DNA of 64,000 nucleotides from the NCBI RefSeq assembly GCF_040958695.1, contig NZ_CP162599.1, forward strand, positions 1,832,001 through 1,896,000. The letters are read 5' to 3'. Position numbers and translations under genes: made by a program. The stretch comes from Ornithinibacillus sp. 4-3 (GTDB lineage Bacteria; Bacillota; Bacilli; Bacillales; Amphibacillaceae). Every line of letters begins with the position of its first letter. The stretch's first letter is position 1. Shown here in pieces: positions 53,149 to 61,197 of this stretch. The notes under the pieces are model-generated. The model made no database searches, had not been told where the DNA came from, and saw nothing but the letters and a program-made list of their open reading frames with translations.

Positions 53149-54276
53149 TTATTTCTTTAAGACTTCATCATATAAATCAATATATTGTTGAACAATGATT
53201 TTAGAATGAAATTCATTTTTAGCACGCTTTAATGCATTTTCTGTGATGTTTTGATATAGATCCTTATCTTTAAATAACTCAATGGCATACTTAGCAGCCT
53301 GCTTCGTGTCTCCTAATTCAACAATAAAGCCTGTTTCCTTATGATTAATCACCTCAGGTATTCCACCGGTATTTGTACCGATACATGCCACATTACAAGA
53401 CATTGCTTCCAGTATTACTAAACCAAAGCTTTCCTGCTCTGATAAAAGAAGCTTTACATCTGCAATGGAAAGTAATTCACTGATATTCTTCTGTTTTCCT
53501 AGAAATAGTACATGTTCCTCTATTCCTAATCGATGTACAAGCTCAGATGCAGATGAAGATTCTGGACCATCGCCAACTAATAATAATTTAGCATCTGCTT
53601 CTTCCAAAATATGTTTAAAAGTATAAATAATATCGGTAATTCGCTTTACTCTTCGGAAATTTGAGATATGAATAACTACTTTTTCATCTGGTTTAATTTG
53701 ATAACATTCTCTTAATGAAGGCATATCTTTCTTATAATATTCCTTCTCGTTTACAAAATTATAAATAACAGAAATATCACATTTTACACCAAGTCTACTT
53801 TTCGTTACCTTAACTAAATCATGAGATACTGCAGTAACAGCATCTGATTTTTCAATACCATATTTGATCATGTTTTTAAATGTAGAATCATAGCCAAGTA
53901 CAGTGATATCTGTACCATGTAATGTAGTAATAATTTTCACCTTATGCTCTGCAATTTCTTTCGCTAGAATAGCAGAAATCGCATGTGGCATAGCATAATG
54001 GACGTGTAAAATGTCTAATTTTTCACGATCAATTACTTCTGCCATTTTAGCCGCTAATGCTAAATCATAGGGACGATACTGAAAAACTGGATAATGTGTA
54101 ATTTCTACTTCATGAAAAAAGATATTAGGATATTGAGAATTTAAGCGAAAAGGTAAACTGGATGTTATAAAGTGAATTTCATGTCCTTGTTCAGCTAATA
54201 GCATTCCTAACTCTGTAGCAATGATTCCTGAGCCACCGACAGTAGGATAGCAAGTAATACCAATCTTTTTCATCAT
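53149..54276 (-). CDS. bshA: N-acetyl-alpha-D-glucosaminyl L-malate synthase BshA
   Basis: The 375-residue GT4 glycosyltransferase starts MKKIGITCYPTVGGSGIIAT, exactly the BshA N-terminus, with HFITSSLPFR and LDILHVHYAMPHA. The GT4 catalytic region SEQESFGLVILEAM and a C-terminal helix follow. It transfers GlcNAc to L-malate in bacillithiol synthesis, the low-molecular-weight thiol of Bacillaceae. The deacetylase gene bshB1 and mgsA, which lie between dapB and bshA in B. subtilis, are not here. Bacillithiol synthesis would need a BshB elsewhere. Confidence 0.94.
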   Translation of the reverse strand: MMKKIGITCYPTVGGSGIIATELGMLLAEQGHEIHFITSSLPFRLNSQYPNIFFHEVEITHYPVFQYRPYDLALAAKMAEVIDREKLDILHVHYAMPHAISAILAKEIAEHKVKIITTLHGTDITVLGYDSTFKNMIKYGIEKSDAVTAVSHDLVKVTKSRLGVKCDISVIYNFVNEKEYYKKDMPSLRECYQIKPDEKVVIHISNFRRVKRITDIIYTFKHILEEADAKLLLVGDGPESSSASELVHRLGIEEHVLFLGKQKNISELLSIADVKLLLSEQESFGLVILEAMSCNVACIGTNTGGIPEVINHKETGFIVELGDTKQAAKYAIELFKDKDLYQNITENALKRAKNEFHSKIIVQQYIDLYDEVLKK

Positions 54277-54300
54277 TTCGCTTTCCCCCCAACAACTGTT

Positions 54301-55089
54301 CTATAGTTCTATTAAATTTTCTAATCCATAAATAAGCTGATCTAATTTCATTACTTGTAAAACAGAATAATGAATTCCATCCATAAATGATAAACGATTT
54401 AATGAATCATGCTTAATGGACAGAGTTTGACCAGCTCCTCCAAAGATAACCTCCTGATGTGCAACAAGTCCTGGAAGTCTGACACTATGAATTCGGATGC
54501 CGTCCATATCTCCTCCACGTGAGCCACTTACTGTTTCTATCTCATTTGGATGGCCTTGTTTTTTGGATTCGCGATTTTCTTGGATTAATTGTGCTGTTTT
54601 AACTCCAGTTCCTGAAGGTGCATCCATTTTCTGATCATGATGCTTTTCAATAATTTCAACATCTGGGAAAAATTTTGCTGCCATTTTAGAAAACTGCATC
54701 ATCAAAATAGCTCCAATTGCAAAATTTGGTGCAATAATACAGCCAGTATGATGGGTTTCTGCCATTTCACTTAACTCATTAATTTGTTCTGTTGAAAATC
54801 CAGAAGTACCAACAACAGCACGAATTTTATGGTTTAAAGCTGTTTTCGTATGATGAAAACCAGCTTCGGGATTCGTTAAATCGATGAATACATCTGCTTC
54901 AACAGAATCAAAGCAAGTATCTGCATCATCAAAAATTGGGATAGATAAATTATTTTTCTGCAATGCTTCTCCAGCGTTTTTTCGATCGATGCATGCAACT
55001 AATGCAAATTTCGGTTCCTTTAATATCATTTCAATTGCTTCTGTTCCCATTTTACCACGTGGCCCAGCCAAAACGATTTTTATCGTCAT
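54301..55089 (-). CDS. dapB: 4-hydroxy-tetrahydrodipicolinate reductase
   Basis: The start is the ATG at 55089 (MTIKIVLAGPRGKMGTEAIE), preceded by GAGGAGGAG; a longer frame is not supported. The 262-residue protein has the dinucleotide motif GPRGKMG (9-15), VGTSGFSTEQ, the substrate site EKHHDQKMDAPSGT and the C-terminal HSVRLPGLVAHQEVIFGGAG. It reduces HTPA with NAD(P)H in lysine and diaminopimelate synthesis for peptidoglycan. It follows ypjD by 23 nt, the usual Bacillus arrangement. The next gene downstream is bshA, because bshB1 and mgsA are absent. Confidence 0.95.
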   Translation of the reverse strand: MTIKIVLAGPRGKMGTEAIEMILKEPKFALVACIDRKNAGEALQKNNLSIPIFDDADTCFDSVEADVFIDLTNPEAGFHHTKTALNHKIRAVVGTSGFSTEQINELSEMAETHHTGCIIAPNFAIGAILMMQFSKMAAKFFPDVEIIEKHHDQKMDAPSGTGVKTAQLIQENRESKKQGHPNEIETVSGSRGGDMDGIRIHSVRLPGLVAHQEVIFGGAGQTLSIKHDSLNRLSFMDGIHYSVLQVMKLDQLIYGLENLIEL

Positions 55090-55112
55090 CGTATACTCCT
55101 CCTCAAAATGCG

Positions 55113-55490
55113 TTATTCTTTTTTCGTCCAACGATTTTCATCACGTACTTCAAATTTTCGCATGGATTGTTCAAATGCCTCATCAAGCTTAAAATCTAAG
55201 GAATTAGCAAAACATGCTAAAACAAAAATAATATCTCCAACCTCTTCCTCTATGCTTCCTGCTTTTTCAGAAGATTTTTTTGGTTTTTCTCCATGGAAAT
55301 GACTGATTTCTCTTGCAAGCTCTCCAGTTTCTTCTGTCAGTCGAGCCATCAAGCTTAACGGAGAAAAGTATCCCTCTTTAAATTGTGAAATATATGCGTC
55401 AACTCGTGATTGAATTTCTTCTGTAGTATATGATTGTTTATTAATTTTTAAAAACCCCTTTTTGAAAGAACTTCTTTTACTATTATCCAT
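55113..55490 (-). CDS. ypjD: MazG-type nucleotide pyrophosphohydrolase YpjD
   Basis: The 125-residue all-alpha protein has the MazG metal-binding helices: LMARLTEETGELAREIS (ExxE) and GSIEEEVGDIIFVLACFAN (EExxD). The C-terminal FEVRDENRWTK matches YpjD. MazG-like enzymes cleave (d)NTPs to NMP and PPi, cleaning the nucleotide pool. B. subtilis YpjD is about 111 residues, so this one has about 15 extra basic residues at the N-terminus (SKRSSFKKGFLKINKQ). No other ATG, GTG or TTG in frame gives a shorter form, and the site upstream of 55490 is poor. It heads the ypjD-dapB-bshA-cca-birA-pan run. Confidence 0.87.
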   Translation of the reverse strand: MDNSKRSSFKKGFLKINKQSYTTEEIQSRVDAYISQFKEGYFSPLSLMARLTEETGELAREISHFHGEKPKKSSEKAGSIEEEVGDIIFVLACFANSLDFKLDEAFEQSMRKFEVRDENRWTKKE

Positions 55491-55696
55491 TCTAATGTTA
55501 ACCGAAATAACAGTTAATTGCCAAATATTTATTCTTTTATCTATTATTAGTTTCTAAAAACTGAAAGATAAACATTTGCTATATGATTATAAAGTGAAAT
55601 TTTATAAAATGGGAGAGTTTCTTTACCTCATAAAACCTATGAAAAAAGGCTAATAGAAGGCTTAGAGAGAGATAAAATCCGTTTTCTAGGAGCATA

Positions 55697-55727
55697 AATA
55701 AAAAGCACCTCAGTATGAGAGGCTTAA
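55697..55727 (-). terminator. Terminator for the DUF6440 gene
   Basis: On the minus strand AAGCCTC and GAGGTGCTT pair with a one-base bulge and a short loop, followed by TTTTATTTATG. It lies directly after the DUF6440 stop at 55731. Confidence 0.7.
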
Positions 55728-55730
55728 TCA

Positions 55731-55910
55731 TTACTGTTTATATTCTTCATCAATCAAAGGCTTCCCTTGCGAATCAACCAAAACAGTTAACCCACCTGCA
55801 TAACCAACTAAATGATGCATATAAAGAATCCCTGTCTCATTATGACGTATAACTTTGAATTGTTCTAGTTTGCCTTGTTTGTCAATAATCTCAAAACGTT
55901 TTTCACTCAT
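55731..55910 (-). CDS. DUF6440 family small protein (59 aa)
   Basis: A 59-residue gene is preceded by GGAGGGAG (about 8 nt from the ATG) and followed by a terminator. The product reads MSEKRFEIIDKQGKLEQFKV, then HNETGILYMHHLVGYAGGLT and VLVDSQGKPLID. The GYAGGLTxLVDxxGKPxI pattern is what I recall of the DUF6440 family of short beta-rich proteins in Firmicutes; function unknown. It is the only gene in the 630-bp stretch between ypjD and yugP; the rest (55491-55696, 55935-56073) shows nothing further beyond possible promoter sequence. Confidence 0.8.
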   Translation of the reverse strand: MSEKRFEIIDKQGKLEQFKVIRHNETGILYMHHLVGYAGGLTVLVDSQGKPLIDEEYKQ

Positions 55911-56071
55911 TTAAAATCTCCCTCCTTGTCCTTCATCATACGATAAAAAAGGATAATTGAACCAAACTAAAAGCATAAGCACTGGTTCAATCAATTGGCT
56001 ATCGTTAGTATAAGTTACTAACTTAGTGTTCTAGATTTTCTCAATGCTTGTTGCGAAGGACTTCCATAAAA

Positions 56072-56106
56072 AAAGAAGCTATCGCCTTCATAGCGATAAC
56101 TTCTAT
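56072..56106 (-). terminator. Terminator for the leftward yugP gene
   Basis: AGAAGCTATCGC (56074-56085) pairs with GCGATAACTTCT (56093-56104) with one mismatch. The minus strand ends in TTTTTTT. It lies 19 nt past the gene's stop. Confidence 0.8.
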
Positions 56107-56122
56107 ATTGGATGCAATGAAT

Positions 56123-56803
56123 TTAATCATTACTATTTAAAAAGATTAAAATAAATCTCACGAGCTCTGCTACAGCTACTAATGCAGCAGCTACATAGGT
56201 TAAAGCAGCAGCATTTAATACTTTCTTTGTATCCCGTTCTTCATCATTACGGATAATACCTGAAGCGATTACTTGATCCATCGCCCGTGAGGAAGCATTA
56301 AACTCGACTGGTAAAGTAACAAGTTGGAACAACACTGCAGCTGCCATGAAGATAATACCTAATAATAATAAATTGGTCATACTAAAAATAAGCCCTGCAA
56401 AAATAAGGAAAAAGGAAATATTTGATCCAAAGCTTGCTACAGGAACTAATGCTGATCTAAATTTAAGAAATGCATATCCTTCTGCATCCTGTAATGCATG
56501 GCCAACTTCATGTGCTGCTATTGCTGTAGCTGCTTTAGAGTGACCACGATAATTCCCTTGAGAAAGACGAACTACTTTCTTTCTTGGGTCATAATGATCT
56601 GTCAAAACTCCTTTTGTTTCCTCAATCGTAACATCATATAATCCATTATCATCTAAAATTTTTCGTGCAACTTGAGCCCCGGTCATATAGGATGAAGTCG
56701 CTACTTTAGAATATTTATTATAGGTTCCTTTCACTTTTGCTTGCGCCCAAAGTGGAATAATCATTAACAATGCAAAGTATATTAGTAAAGTTCCTAATGA
56801 CAT
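56123..56803 (-). CDS. yugP: YugP family neutral zinc metallopeptidase (membrane)
   Basis: I take the ATG at 56803 (MSLGTLLIYFALLMIIPLWA); GGGGGAA 7 nt upstream supports it. The 226-residue protein has a first TM helix at about 4-22, the zinc-binding HEVGH motif in AIAAHEVGHALQDAEGYAFL (about 115-134), two more membrane helices (ISFFLIFAGLIF, LLLLGIIFMAAAVLFQLV) and a final VAAALVAVAELVRFILIFL. This is the Zn_peptidase_2/YugP family. The substrate is unknown; relatives may act in membrane protein quality control. It forms its own unit. Confidence 0.88.
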   Translation of the reverse strand: MSLGTLLIYFALLMIIPLWAQAKVKGTYNKYSKVATSSYMTGAQVARKILDDNGLYDVTIEETKGVLTDHYDPRKKVVRLSQGNYRGHSKAATAIAAHEVGHALQDAEGYAFLKFRSALVPVASFGSNISFFLIFAGLIFSMTNLLLLGIIFMAAAVLFQLVTLPVEFNASSRAMDQVIASGIIRNDEERDTKKVLNAAALTYVAAALVAVAELVRFILIFLNSND

Positions 56804-56954
56804 AAACAATTCCCCCATATTTTTTTAAATTGACATTATTTGTGAATATAAAATTCCGCATAGAAGAAAGCAAATTCCATATTACTAAGGCACTTCTCCA
56901 CACACTGTCAAATTTTTATCTATAAGTCAATTTTAGTCAAATTTCGATGATACG

Positions 56955-57203
56955 TCAACTATTTGACTTATCATTAGTTTGTTTCTTTTTCATACTTTTA
57001 TACTTTTTATAGCTTACATAAGCTAGCGTTGTGGCAATACAGCCACCTACTATACTGACAATCCATAGAAAGGATTTTATTTCAATAGTAACTGTAACAT
57101 TTGCTTCTTTAGCAGCAATCTCTGGAGCAAAAAAGATCATACTAAATAATGCTATGAGGATGATTAGAAGGTATCTGAACATGCTTTTTCTTATCAATTC
57201 CAC
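56955..57203 (-). CDS. Shortened YpjB-like membrane protein (82 aa)
   Basis: A GTG start at 57203 follows GAGGTG with 6 nt spacing. The 82-residue product has an N-terminal signal-like helix (YLLIILIALFSMIFFAPEIA), a very short spacer, and a C-terminal TM helix with a basic tail (FLWIVSIVGGCIATTLAYVS, then YKKYKSMKKK). B. subtilis YpjB, encoded at this place between ypjA and the qcr genes' neighbourhood, has about 260 residues with a large external domain between two such helices. Here the middle is absent but the frame is intact. It looks like an internally deleted or minimal YpjB; whether it works is unknown. Confidence 0.6.
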   Translation of the reverse strand: MELIRKSMFRYLLIILIALFSMIFFAPEIAAKEANVTVTIEIKSFLWIVSIVGGCIATTLAYVSYKKYKSMKKKQTNDKSNS

Positions 57204-57279
57204 TGTCATCACCTCATCGTTAAAGACTTACTACAGGTTATGCAAGGAAAAGAAAAACAATGCCTGTAAAAAAGTTTAA

Positions 57280-57849
57280 TCACTTCTTCTTCGGTATTGT
57301 TATTTTATAAGCAATGAAAATAGTTAAGATACTTAACCAGAAGGTAAAATAGCCAATCTCTTGCATATAGGTTGTCAAATCAGAATAAATTGGCATCATT
57401 TCAAATACATAATCAATAATGTCATTATGCAGAATCCATAGGGATGCAACAACAAGATGGCGCATTTTAATCTTGTAATAAGGAGCATAAATTAATCCTT
57501 GAATAGCCATAGCTCCATGTGAAGCAATTAACATATATCCTTGTGGACTTAGTTCTCCATTTAATATAAGAGTTAGCAGGTTCATCACAACTGCCCAAAT
57601 TCCATATTTAAATAATGATGTAAGTGCCAAAGCTTCTATATATGGGGTGTTTTTATTAAATAAGAAGAACAATAAAAATATCGTAAAAAATAAACTTGCT
57701 GTAGGACTATCTGGAACAAACGGCAAAAAATGCAAAGGAGTAATTGCTAATTGACTCTTATACCAAATATAACCATAAATCGTTCCAAACAAATTGATAA
57801 GAAATAACACAAAAATAAATCGTTTGTCGATAAATAAATATTTTAACAT
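57280..57849 (-). CDS. ypjA: YpjA family membrane protein (DUF1405)
   Basis: I use ATG 57849 (MLKYLFIDKRFIFVLFLINL), 189 residues, with GAGGT about 9 nt upstream; an ATG three codons earlier abuts that site. It has about six hydrophobic helices and conserved LAITPLHFLPFVPDSPTASL and GYMLIASHGAMAIQG segments, typical of DUF1405/YpjA. The function is unknown, but the gene is regularly downstream of the qcr operon in Bacillus. A terminator at 57911 separates it from qcrC. The shortened ypjB-like gene follows after 76 nt. Confidence 0.85.
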   Translation of the reverse strand: MLKYLFIDKRFIFVLFLINLFGTIYGYIWYKSQLAITPLHFLPFVPDSPTASLFFTIFLLFFLFNKNTPYIEALALTSLFKYGIWAVVMNLLTLILNGELSPQGYMLIASHGAMAIQGLIYAPYYKIKMRHLVVASLWILHNDIIDYVFEMMPIYSDLTTYMQEIGYFTFWLSILTIFIAYKITIPKKK

Positions 57850-57910
57850 AATTGACATACCTCTATTTTAAATGAAATAGGTAAAGTAAAGTACAATTTT
57901 CGTCTTTGTA

Positions 57911-57952
57911 AGAAAAAAACACCTTCACCAATTGTGTTGGCAAAGGTGTTTC
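57911..57952 (-). terminator. Terminator of the qcr operon
   Basis: AAACACCTT (57918-57926) pairs with AAGGTGTTT (57943-57951), with an inner ACCAA/TTGG stem. The minus strand ends in TTTTTTTC. It lies 13 nt past the qcrC stop. Confidence 0.85.
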
Positions 57953-57964
57953 TACAATTATTAA

Positions 57965-58741
57965 TTACTCATTTGCTTCATTTACAGATAAGATAAAGTT
58001 TACTAGTTGTTCTAGTTCTTCATCTGTACCTTGGAACATGTCTGCTGGCATACCACCAATACCATTTACAGCAATATCAGCAATTTCTTCAGCAGTGTGC
58101 TCCGTACCCATTAAGGCTGGTCCAGCACCTGTACCTTCCAATTCTCCACCATGACAGCCTATACAGCTATTTTCATAAACAGCATATCCAGGATCACTTG
58201 TGTCGATTTCAACACTTGATGGTGGAATTGGTTTGTTAGATTCAGCACGCTGTTCCCAGTCAACAGCAGCAGCAGACTCATAAGTTAACCAGCTAACTGC
58301 AGCTAAAGCAAGTAACATCATTCCAATTGCAACAGGACGTTTAGGAGGTCTTCTACCTGGTCCATTATCTAAGAAAGGAGCAATTAGTAAACCACCAAAT
58401 GCTAAACCAGGGATAACAAGAATACCTAAAATAACATAAGGTCCACTTGCAAATTGATATTTTAGTAATTCATATAAAAATAAGAAATACCAGTCTGGTA
58501 ACGGAATATACCCTTGAGTTGTTGGATCTGCTACACCCTCTAAAGGCGATGGATGAGCAAGTACTAAACTTAGGAATCCAATTAAGAATACTGAACCTAC
58601 TAACCACTCTTTAAGTAGGAAGTTTGGCCAAAATGCTTCAGTTCTACCAGGGTACTCCGAATAGTCCTTAGGAATTTGTGATGTGCGTTCTGCGGAGATA
58701 CGTGAATCTCCGACAAACTGCATTCCCTTACCTCTTTTCAC
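57965..58741 (-). CDS. qcrC: Menaquinol:cytochrome c reductase cytochrome b/c subunit QcrC
   Basis: The 258-residue protein combines cytochrome b subunit IV-like membrane helices with a C-terminal c-type heme domain. It shows TQGYIPLPDWYFLFLYELLK, three membrane segments (LLKEWLVGSVFLIGFLSLVL; YVILGILVIPGLAFGGLLIA; PVAIGMMLLALAAVSWLTYE) and the heme motif CIGCH in YENSCIGCHGGELEG, plus a Met ligand region (NGIGGMPADMFQGTD). It takes electrons from the Rieske protein and cytochrome b. The GTG start has AAGGAGG 7 nt upstream. It is last in qcrA-qcrB-qcrC. Confidence 0.95.
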   Translation of the reverse strand: MKRGKGMQFVGDSRISAERTSQIPKDYSEYPGRTEAFWPNFLLKEWLVGSVFLIGFLSLVLAHPSPLEGVADPTTQGYIPLPDWYFLFLYELLKYQFASGPYVILGILVIPGLAFGGLLIAPFLDNGPGRRPPKRPVAIGMMLLALAAVSWLTYESAAAVDWEQRAESNKPIPPSSVEIDTSDPGYAVYENSCIGCHGGELEGTGAGPALMGTEHTAEEIADIAVNGIGGMPADMFQGTDEELEQLVNFILSVNEANE

Positions 58742-58759
58742 GGCTTAACCTCCTTTATT

Positions 58760-59434
58760 TTATAGTGGTCCAGCAATACCTTGTCTACGGATCAAGATAA
58801 AGTGTACTGCTAGTAATGCAAATAATGCTGCTGGTAAGAAGAACACGTGAATCGCAAAGAATCGTGTCAATGTTTCAGCACCAACAATTGTTGGGTCACC
58901 AGCTAATAATGTTTTTAATTGTGCACCAATAAATGGTACCTGTTCTGCAATCTCAAGACCTACTTGAGTAGCAAAATATGCTTTGTTGTCCCATGGCAAT
59001 AAGTAACCTGTGAAACCTAAACCTAACATAATGAAGAAGATTAATACTCCAACCATCCAGTTTAGCTCACGAGGTTTTTTATAAGCACCTTGGAAAAATA
59101 CACGCATTGTATGTAGTAATAACATTACAATTAGAACACTCGCACCCCAGTGGTGCATACCTCTAACAATCTGTCCATGAGCTATTTCGGTCTGTAAATA
59201 GTATACAGACTTCCAAGCATTCTCAATATCCGGTACGTAATACATTGTTAAAAACATACCAGATAAAATTTGAATTACTAATACGAAGAACGTAAGACCA
59301 CCAAAACAGTATACAAACGCTGAGAAGTGATGTGCAGGGTTTACATGTTCTGGTACTTCATGATCTGCAATATCCCGCCAAATAGGCGTAATATCAATTC
59401 GTTCATCGATCCAATCATAAATTTTCTGTAACAT
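58760..59434 (-). CDS. qcrB: Menaquinol:cytochrome c reductase cytochrome b subunit QcrB
   Basis: The 224-residue membrane protein is a b6-type cytochrome b. Heme-ligand histidines occur as VRGMHHWGASVLIVMLLLH and TRFFAIHVFFLPAALFALLA, and FTGYLLPWDNKAYFATQVG is typical of the quinol-site region. Cys in the N-terminal part (VYCFGGLTFF) may bind the extra c'-type heme of menaquinol-cytochrome c reductases of Bacillus. It lies between qcrA (6 nt upstream) and qcrC. It oxidises menaquinol at the membrane. Confidence 0.95.
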   Translation of the reverse strand: MLQKIYDWIDERIDITPIWRDIADHEVPEHVNPAHHFSAFVYCFGGLTFFVLVIQILSGMFLTMYYVPDIENAWKSVYYLQTEIAHGQIVRGMHHWGASVLIVMLLLHTMRVFFQGAYKKPRELNWMVGVLIFFIMLGLGFTGYLLPWDNKAYFATQVGLEIAEQVPFIGAQLKTLLAGDPTIVGAETLTRFFAIHVFFLPAALFALLAVHFILIRRQGIAGPL

Positions 59435-59440
59435 TGGTTA

Positions 59441-59953
59441 TTACGCCTCCCCTCTTGGTTTTGGTTCACCTAGAAATAAAATTCCATTTTCTACAGCTTG
59501 CTCATATTCATCTAATGGACTTAATGGTGGTGTTCCAGGAACATTTGTACCATCTTTGTAATAGCGTCCATCATGACATGGGCAGAAATACTCGTTTGGA
59601 TGATCTGAGCTGCCTTCCCAAGTTACAAAACATCCAAGGTGTTTACATATCGGGGAATGCGCTACTATTTCGTCGTTTTCATTTTTATATACCCATGCTA
59701 CTCGGGTTGTTTTTGAATTGTACCAACCATCCTCTAGCTCAACTACCCACTCAACACGTTGTGGATCTGCAGTAATTTCGTCTACAGAAATTCCAACATT
59801 CGCTAAATCTCCAGCAGCAGAAGATTTTAATACCGGATCAATAGCCATTCTAAGCATAGGTACCATCATACCTGCAGCCATAAATCCACCTACACCAGTT
59901 AGTGTATAGTTAAGAAATTGTCGTCGGGAAACTTGTTGTTTCTTTTCGCTCAC
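59441..59953 (-). CDS. qcrA: Menaquinol:cytochrome c reductase Rieske subunit QcrA
   Basis: The 170-residue Rieske iron-sulfur protein has a twin-arginine signal at its N-terminus: SRRQFLN (9-15) before the membrane helix LTGVGGFMAAGMMVPML. The cluster ligands are in CKHLGC and CPCHDGRYY (two Cys and two His), with a disulfide pair alongside. It carries electrons from menaquinol to the cytochrome. Rieske QcrA of B. subtilis is a known Tat substrate, and this window also encodes tatA and tatC (27.4 kb). It heads the operon. Confidence 0.95.
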   Translation of the reverse strand: MSEKKQQVSRRQFLNYTLTGVGGFMAAGMMVPMLRMAIDPVLKSSAAGDLANVGISVDEITADPQRVEWVVELEDGWYNSKTTRVAWVYKNENDEIVAHSPICKHLGCFVTWEGSSDHPNEYFCPCHDGRYYKDGTNVPGTPPLSPLDEYEQAVENGILFLGEPKPRGEA

Positions 59954-60119
59954 GATTTTCCCCTCCCCTCTTATACTTTAATCACGGACATATAAATTTA
60001 TAAACAGATTACTAGGACAACTTAATGATAGCTCAATCTTTTATTTCGGTCAATCATAATCCCATTGTTGAATAAAAGTTTTCTAAATATGAATATTTCA
60101 TGACGTTTTTTGAATGATT

Positions 60120-60584
60120 TTACCAATAAGAACGAATTAATTCGCTTACTTGATTTACTTGATCACGAATAACCATTGCCATTTCAGGTGAATGAATATC
60201 TCCTGTTGTCATTCCTGGTAACCAAATAAGATGTCCATCTAGTGCTTGTTCATGCTTCTTCCAAGCAGCATCAAAAGTAATAATAAAACAATGATTAAAT
60301 GGCTGTGATTTAGCATGTTGAATCCAATTATTAATTCTTTCAATATCCGTATCTTTCTCCTGATCGTTACTTGCAATATACGTGTAGTTTGGAGTAAGCA
60401 AAATTCGACCAGTTAATTCTTTTTCTAATTCGTTTGTAAAAATAGTTAAAACCTCGGTTTGAAAAGCATGCTTGGCCATATTATTGCTATCCGTTAACTG
60501 AAACGGACTTAATGGAATAAGCAAGGAATCAATATACTCTTTTGCTCCTATATATTGACTCATATCTTTCTGAATCCATCTCAT
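60120..60584 (-). CDS. ypiF: YpiF family protein (DUF2487)
   Basis: The 154-residue protein starts MRWIQKDMSQYIGAKEYIDS and has TYIASNDQEKDTD, FNHCFIITFDAAWKK and LIWLPGMTTGDIHSPEM. This is the DUF2487/YpiF pattern from the ypiA-ypiB-ypiF-qcrABC cluster of B. subtilis. No catalytic motif or membrane helix is seen. It lies between ypiB (27 nt upstream on this strand) and qcrA (166 nt downstream). Its link to qcr synteny suggests a role tied to respiration or to the cluster's assembly, which is inference. Confidence 0.85.
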   Translation of the reverse strand: MRWIQKDMSQYIGAKEYIDSLLIPLSPFQLTDSNNMAKHAFQTEVLTIFTNELEKELTGRILLTPNYTYIASNDQEKDTDIERINNWIQHAKSQPFNHCFIITFDAAWKKHEQALDGHLIWLPGMTTGDIHSPEMAMVIRDQVNQVSELIRSYW

Positions 60585-60611
60585 GTTTTTGCCCTTCTTT
60601 CATTCCATGAT

Positions 60612-61160
60612 TTAATGATTCATTTGCTCCTTTAATTGTTGAAGCTTTGCAGTTAGGTAATTAAATTTTGATTTATCCAGTTCATCTAGTGCCTGATCAA
60701 TTTCTACTTCTAAGTTTTTGATCTGTTGCTCATACTTCATATATTTAAGTAAAGCATCTACTTGTTGTGTATCTTGTTGATAATACTTCACATTTGGATT
60801 TTCAGTTAGAACACCTGCATAGTATGGACAACTCATGGCATTTGGATAATGAAATTGTATAAATAAAGGTAATTGCTTCTGCATGCGTATATCGTGAAAT
60901 GCTTTATCTGTGCTGGAAGTATAAATATGATATTTGAAAAAAACAAAGGCTTTGTTGTCAGTTTCTTCACTACTAATAATCATACCGCGAGAATAATCTT
61001 CAATGTCCTCACGCACAAAATGAACGAGAGATAAAAGTTCTTCGTCCTTACAAAGATATTTTAAAATCCATTCACTTTCATGATTTTTCAATTGATGTGT
61101 ATCTAAAAACCATTGGATATAATCTCGTTTATCTTGGGTAGATATGAGTGATTGCATCAT
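60612..61160 (-). CDS. ypiB: YpiB family protein (UPF0302, IDEAL domain)
   Basis: I take the start at the ATG pair 61160/61157 (MMQSLISTQDKRDYIQWFLD). The longer frame from 61208 begins at a GTG inside the ypiA end without a binding site; GGAAGGAAG is 13 nt upstream, which is a little long. The ~182-residue protein contains the helical UPF0302 domain and a C-terminal IDEAL-type motif (EVEIDQALDELDKSKFNYLT). YpiB is described as a stabiliser of proteins or RNA-linked, but its function is uncertain. It lies between ypiA and ypiF. Confidence 0.85.
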   Translation of the reverse strand: MMQSLISTQDKRDYIQWFLDTHQLKNHESEWILKYLCKDEELLSLVHFVREDIEDYSRGMIISSEETDNKAFVFFKYHIYTSSTDKAFHDIRMQKQLPLFIQFHYPNAMSCPYYAGVLTENPNVKYYQQDTQQVDALLKYMKYEQQIKNLEVEIDQALDELDKSKFNYLTAKLQQLKEQMNH

Positions 61161-61197
61161 TTTGATAATCCAGCTTCCTTCCTTGTTCAAAATAAAT

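Noticed and set aside
55108-55302. Plus-strand frames antisense to dapB/ypjD
   Set aside because: Antisense to strongly supported enzymes and without translation signals.
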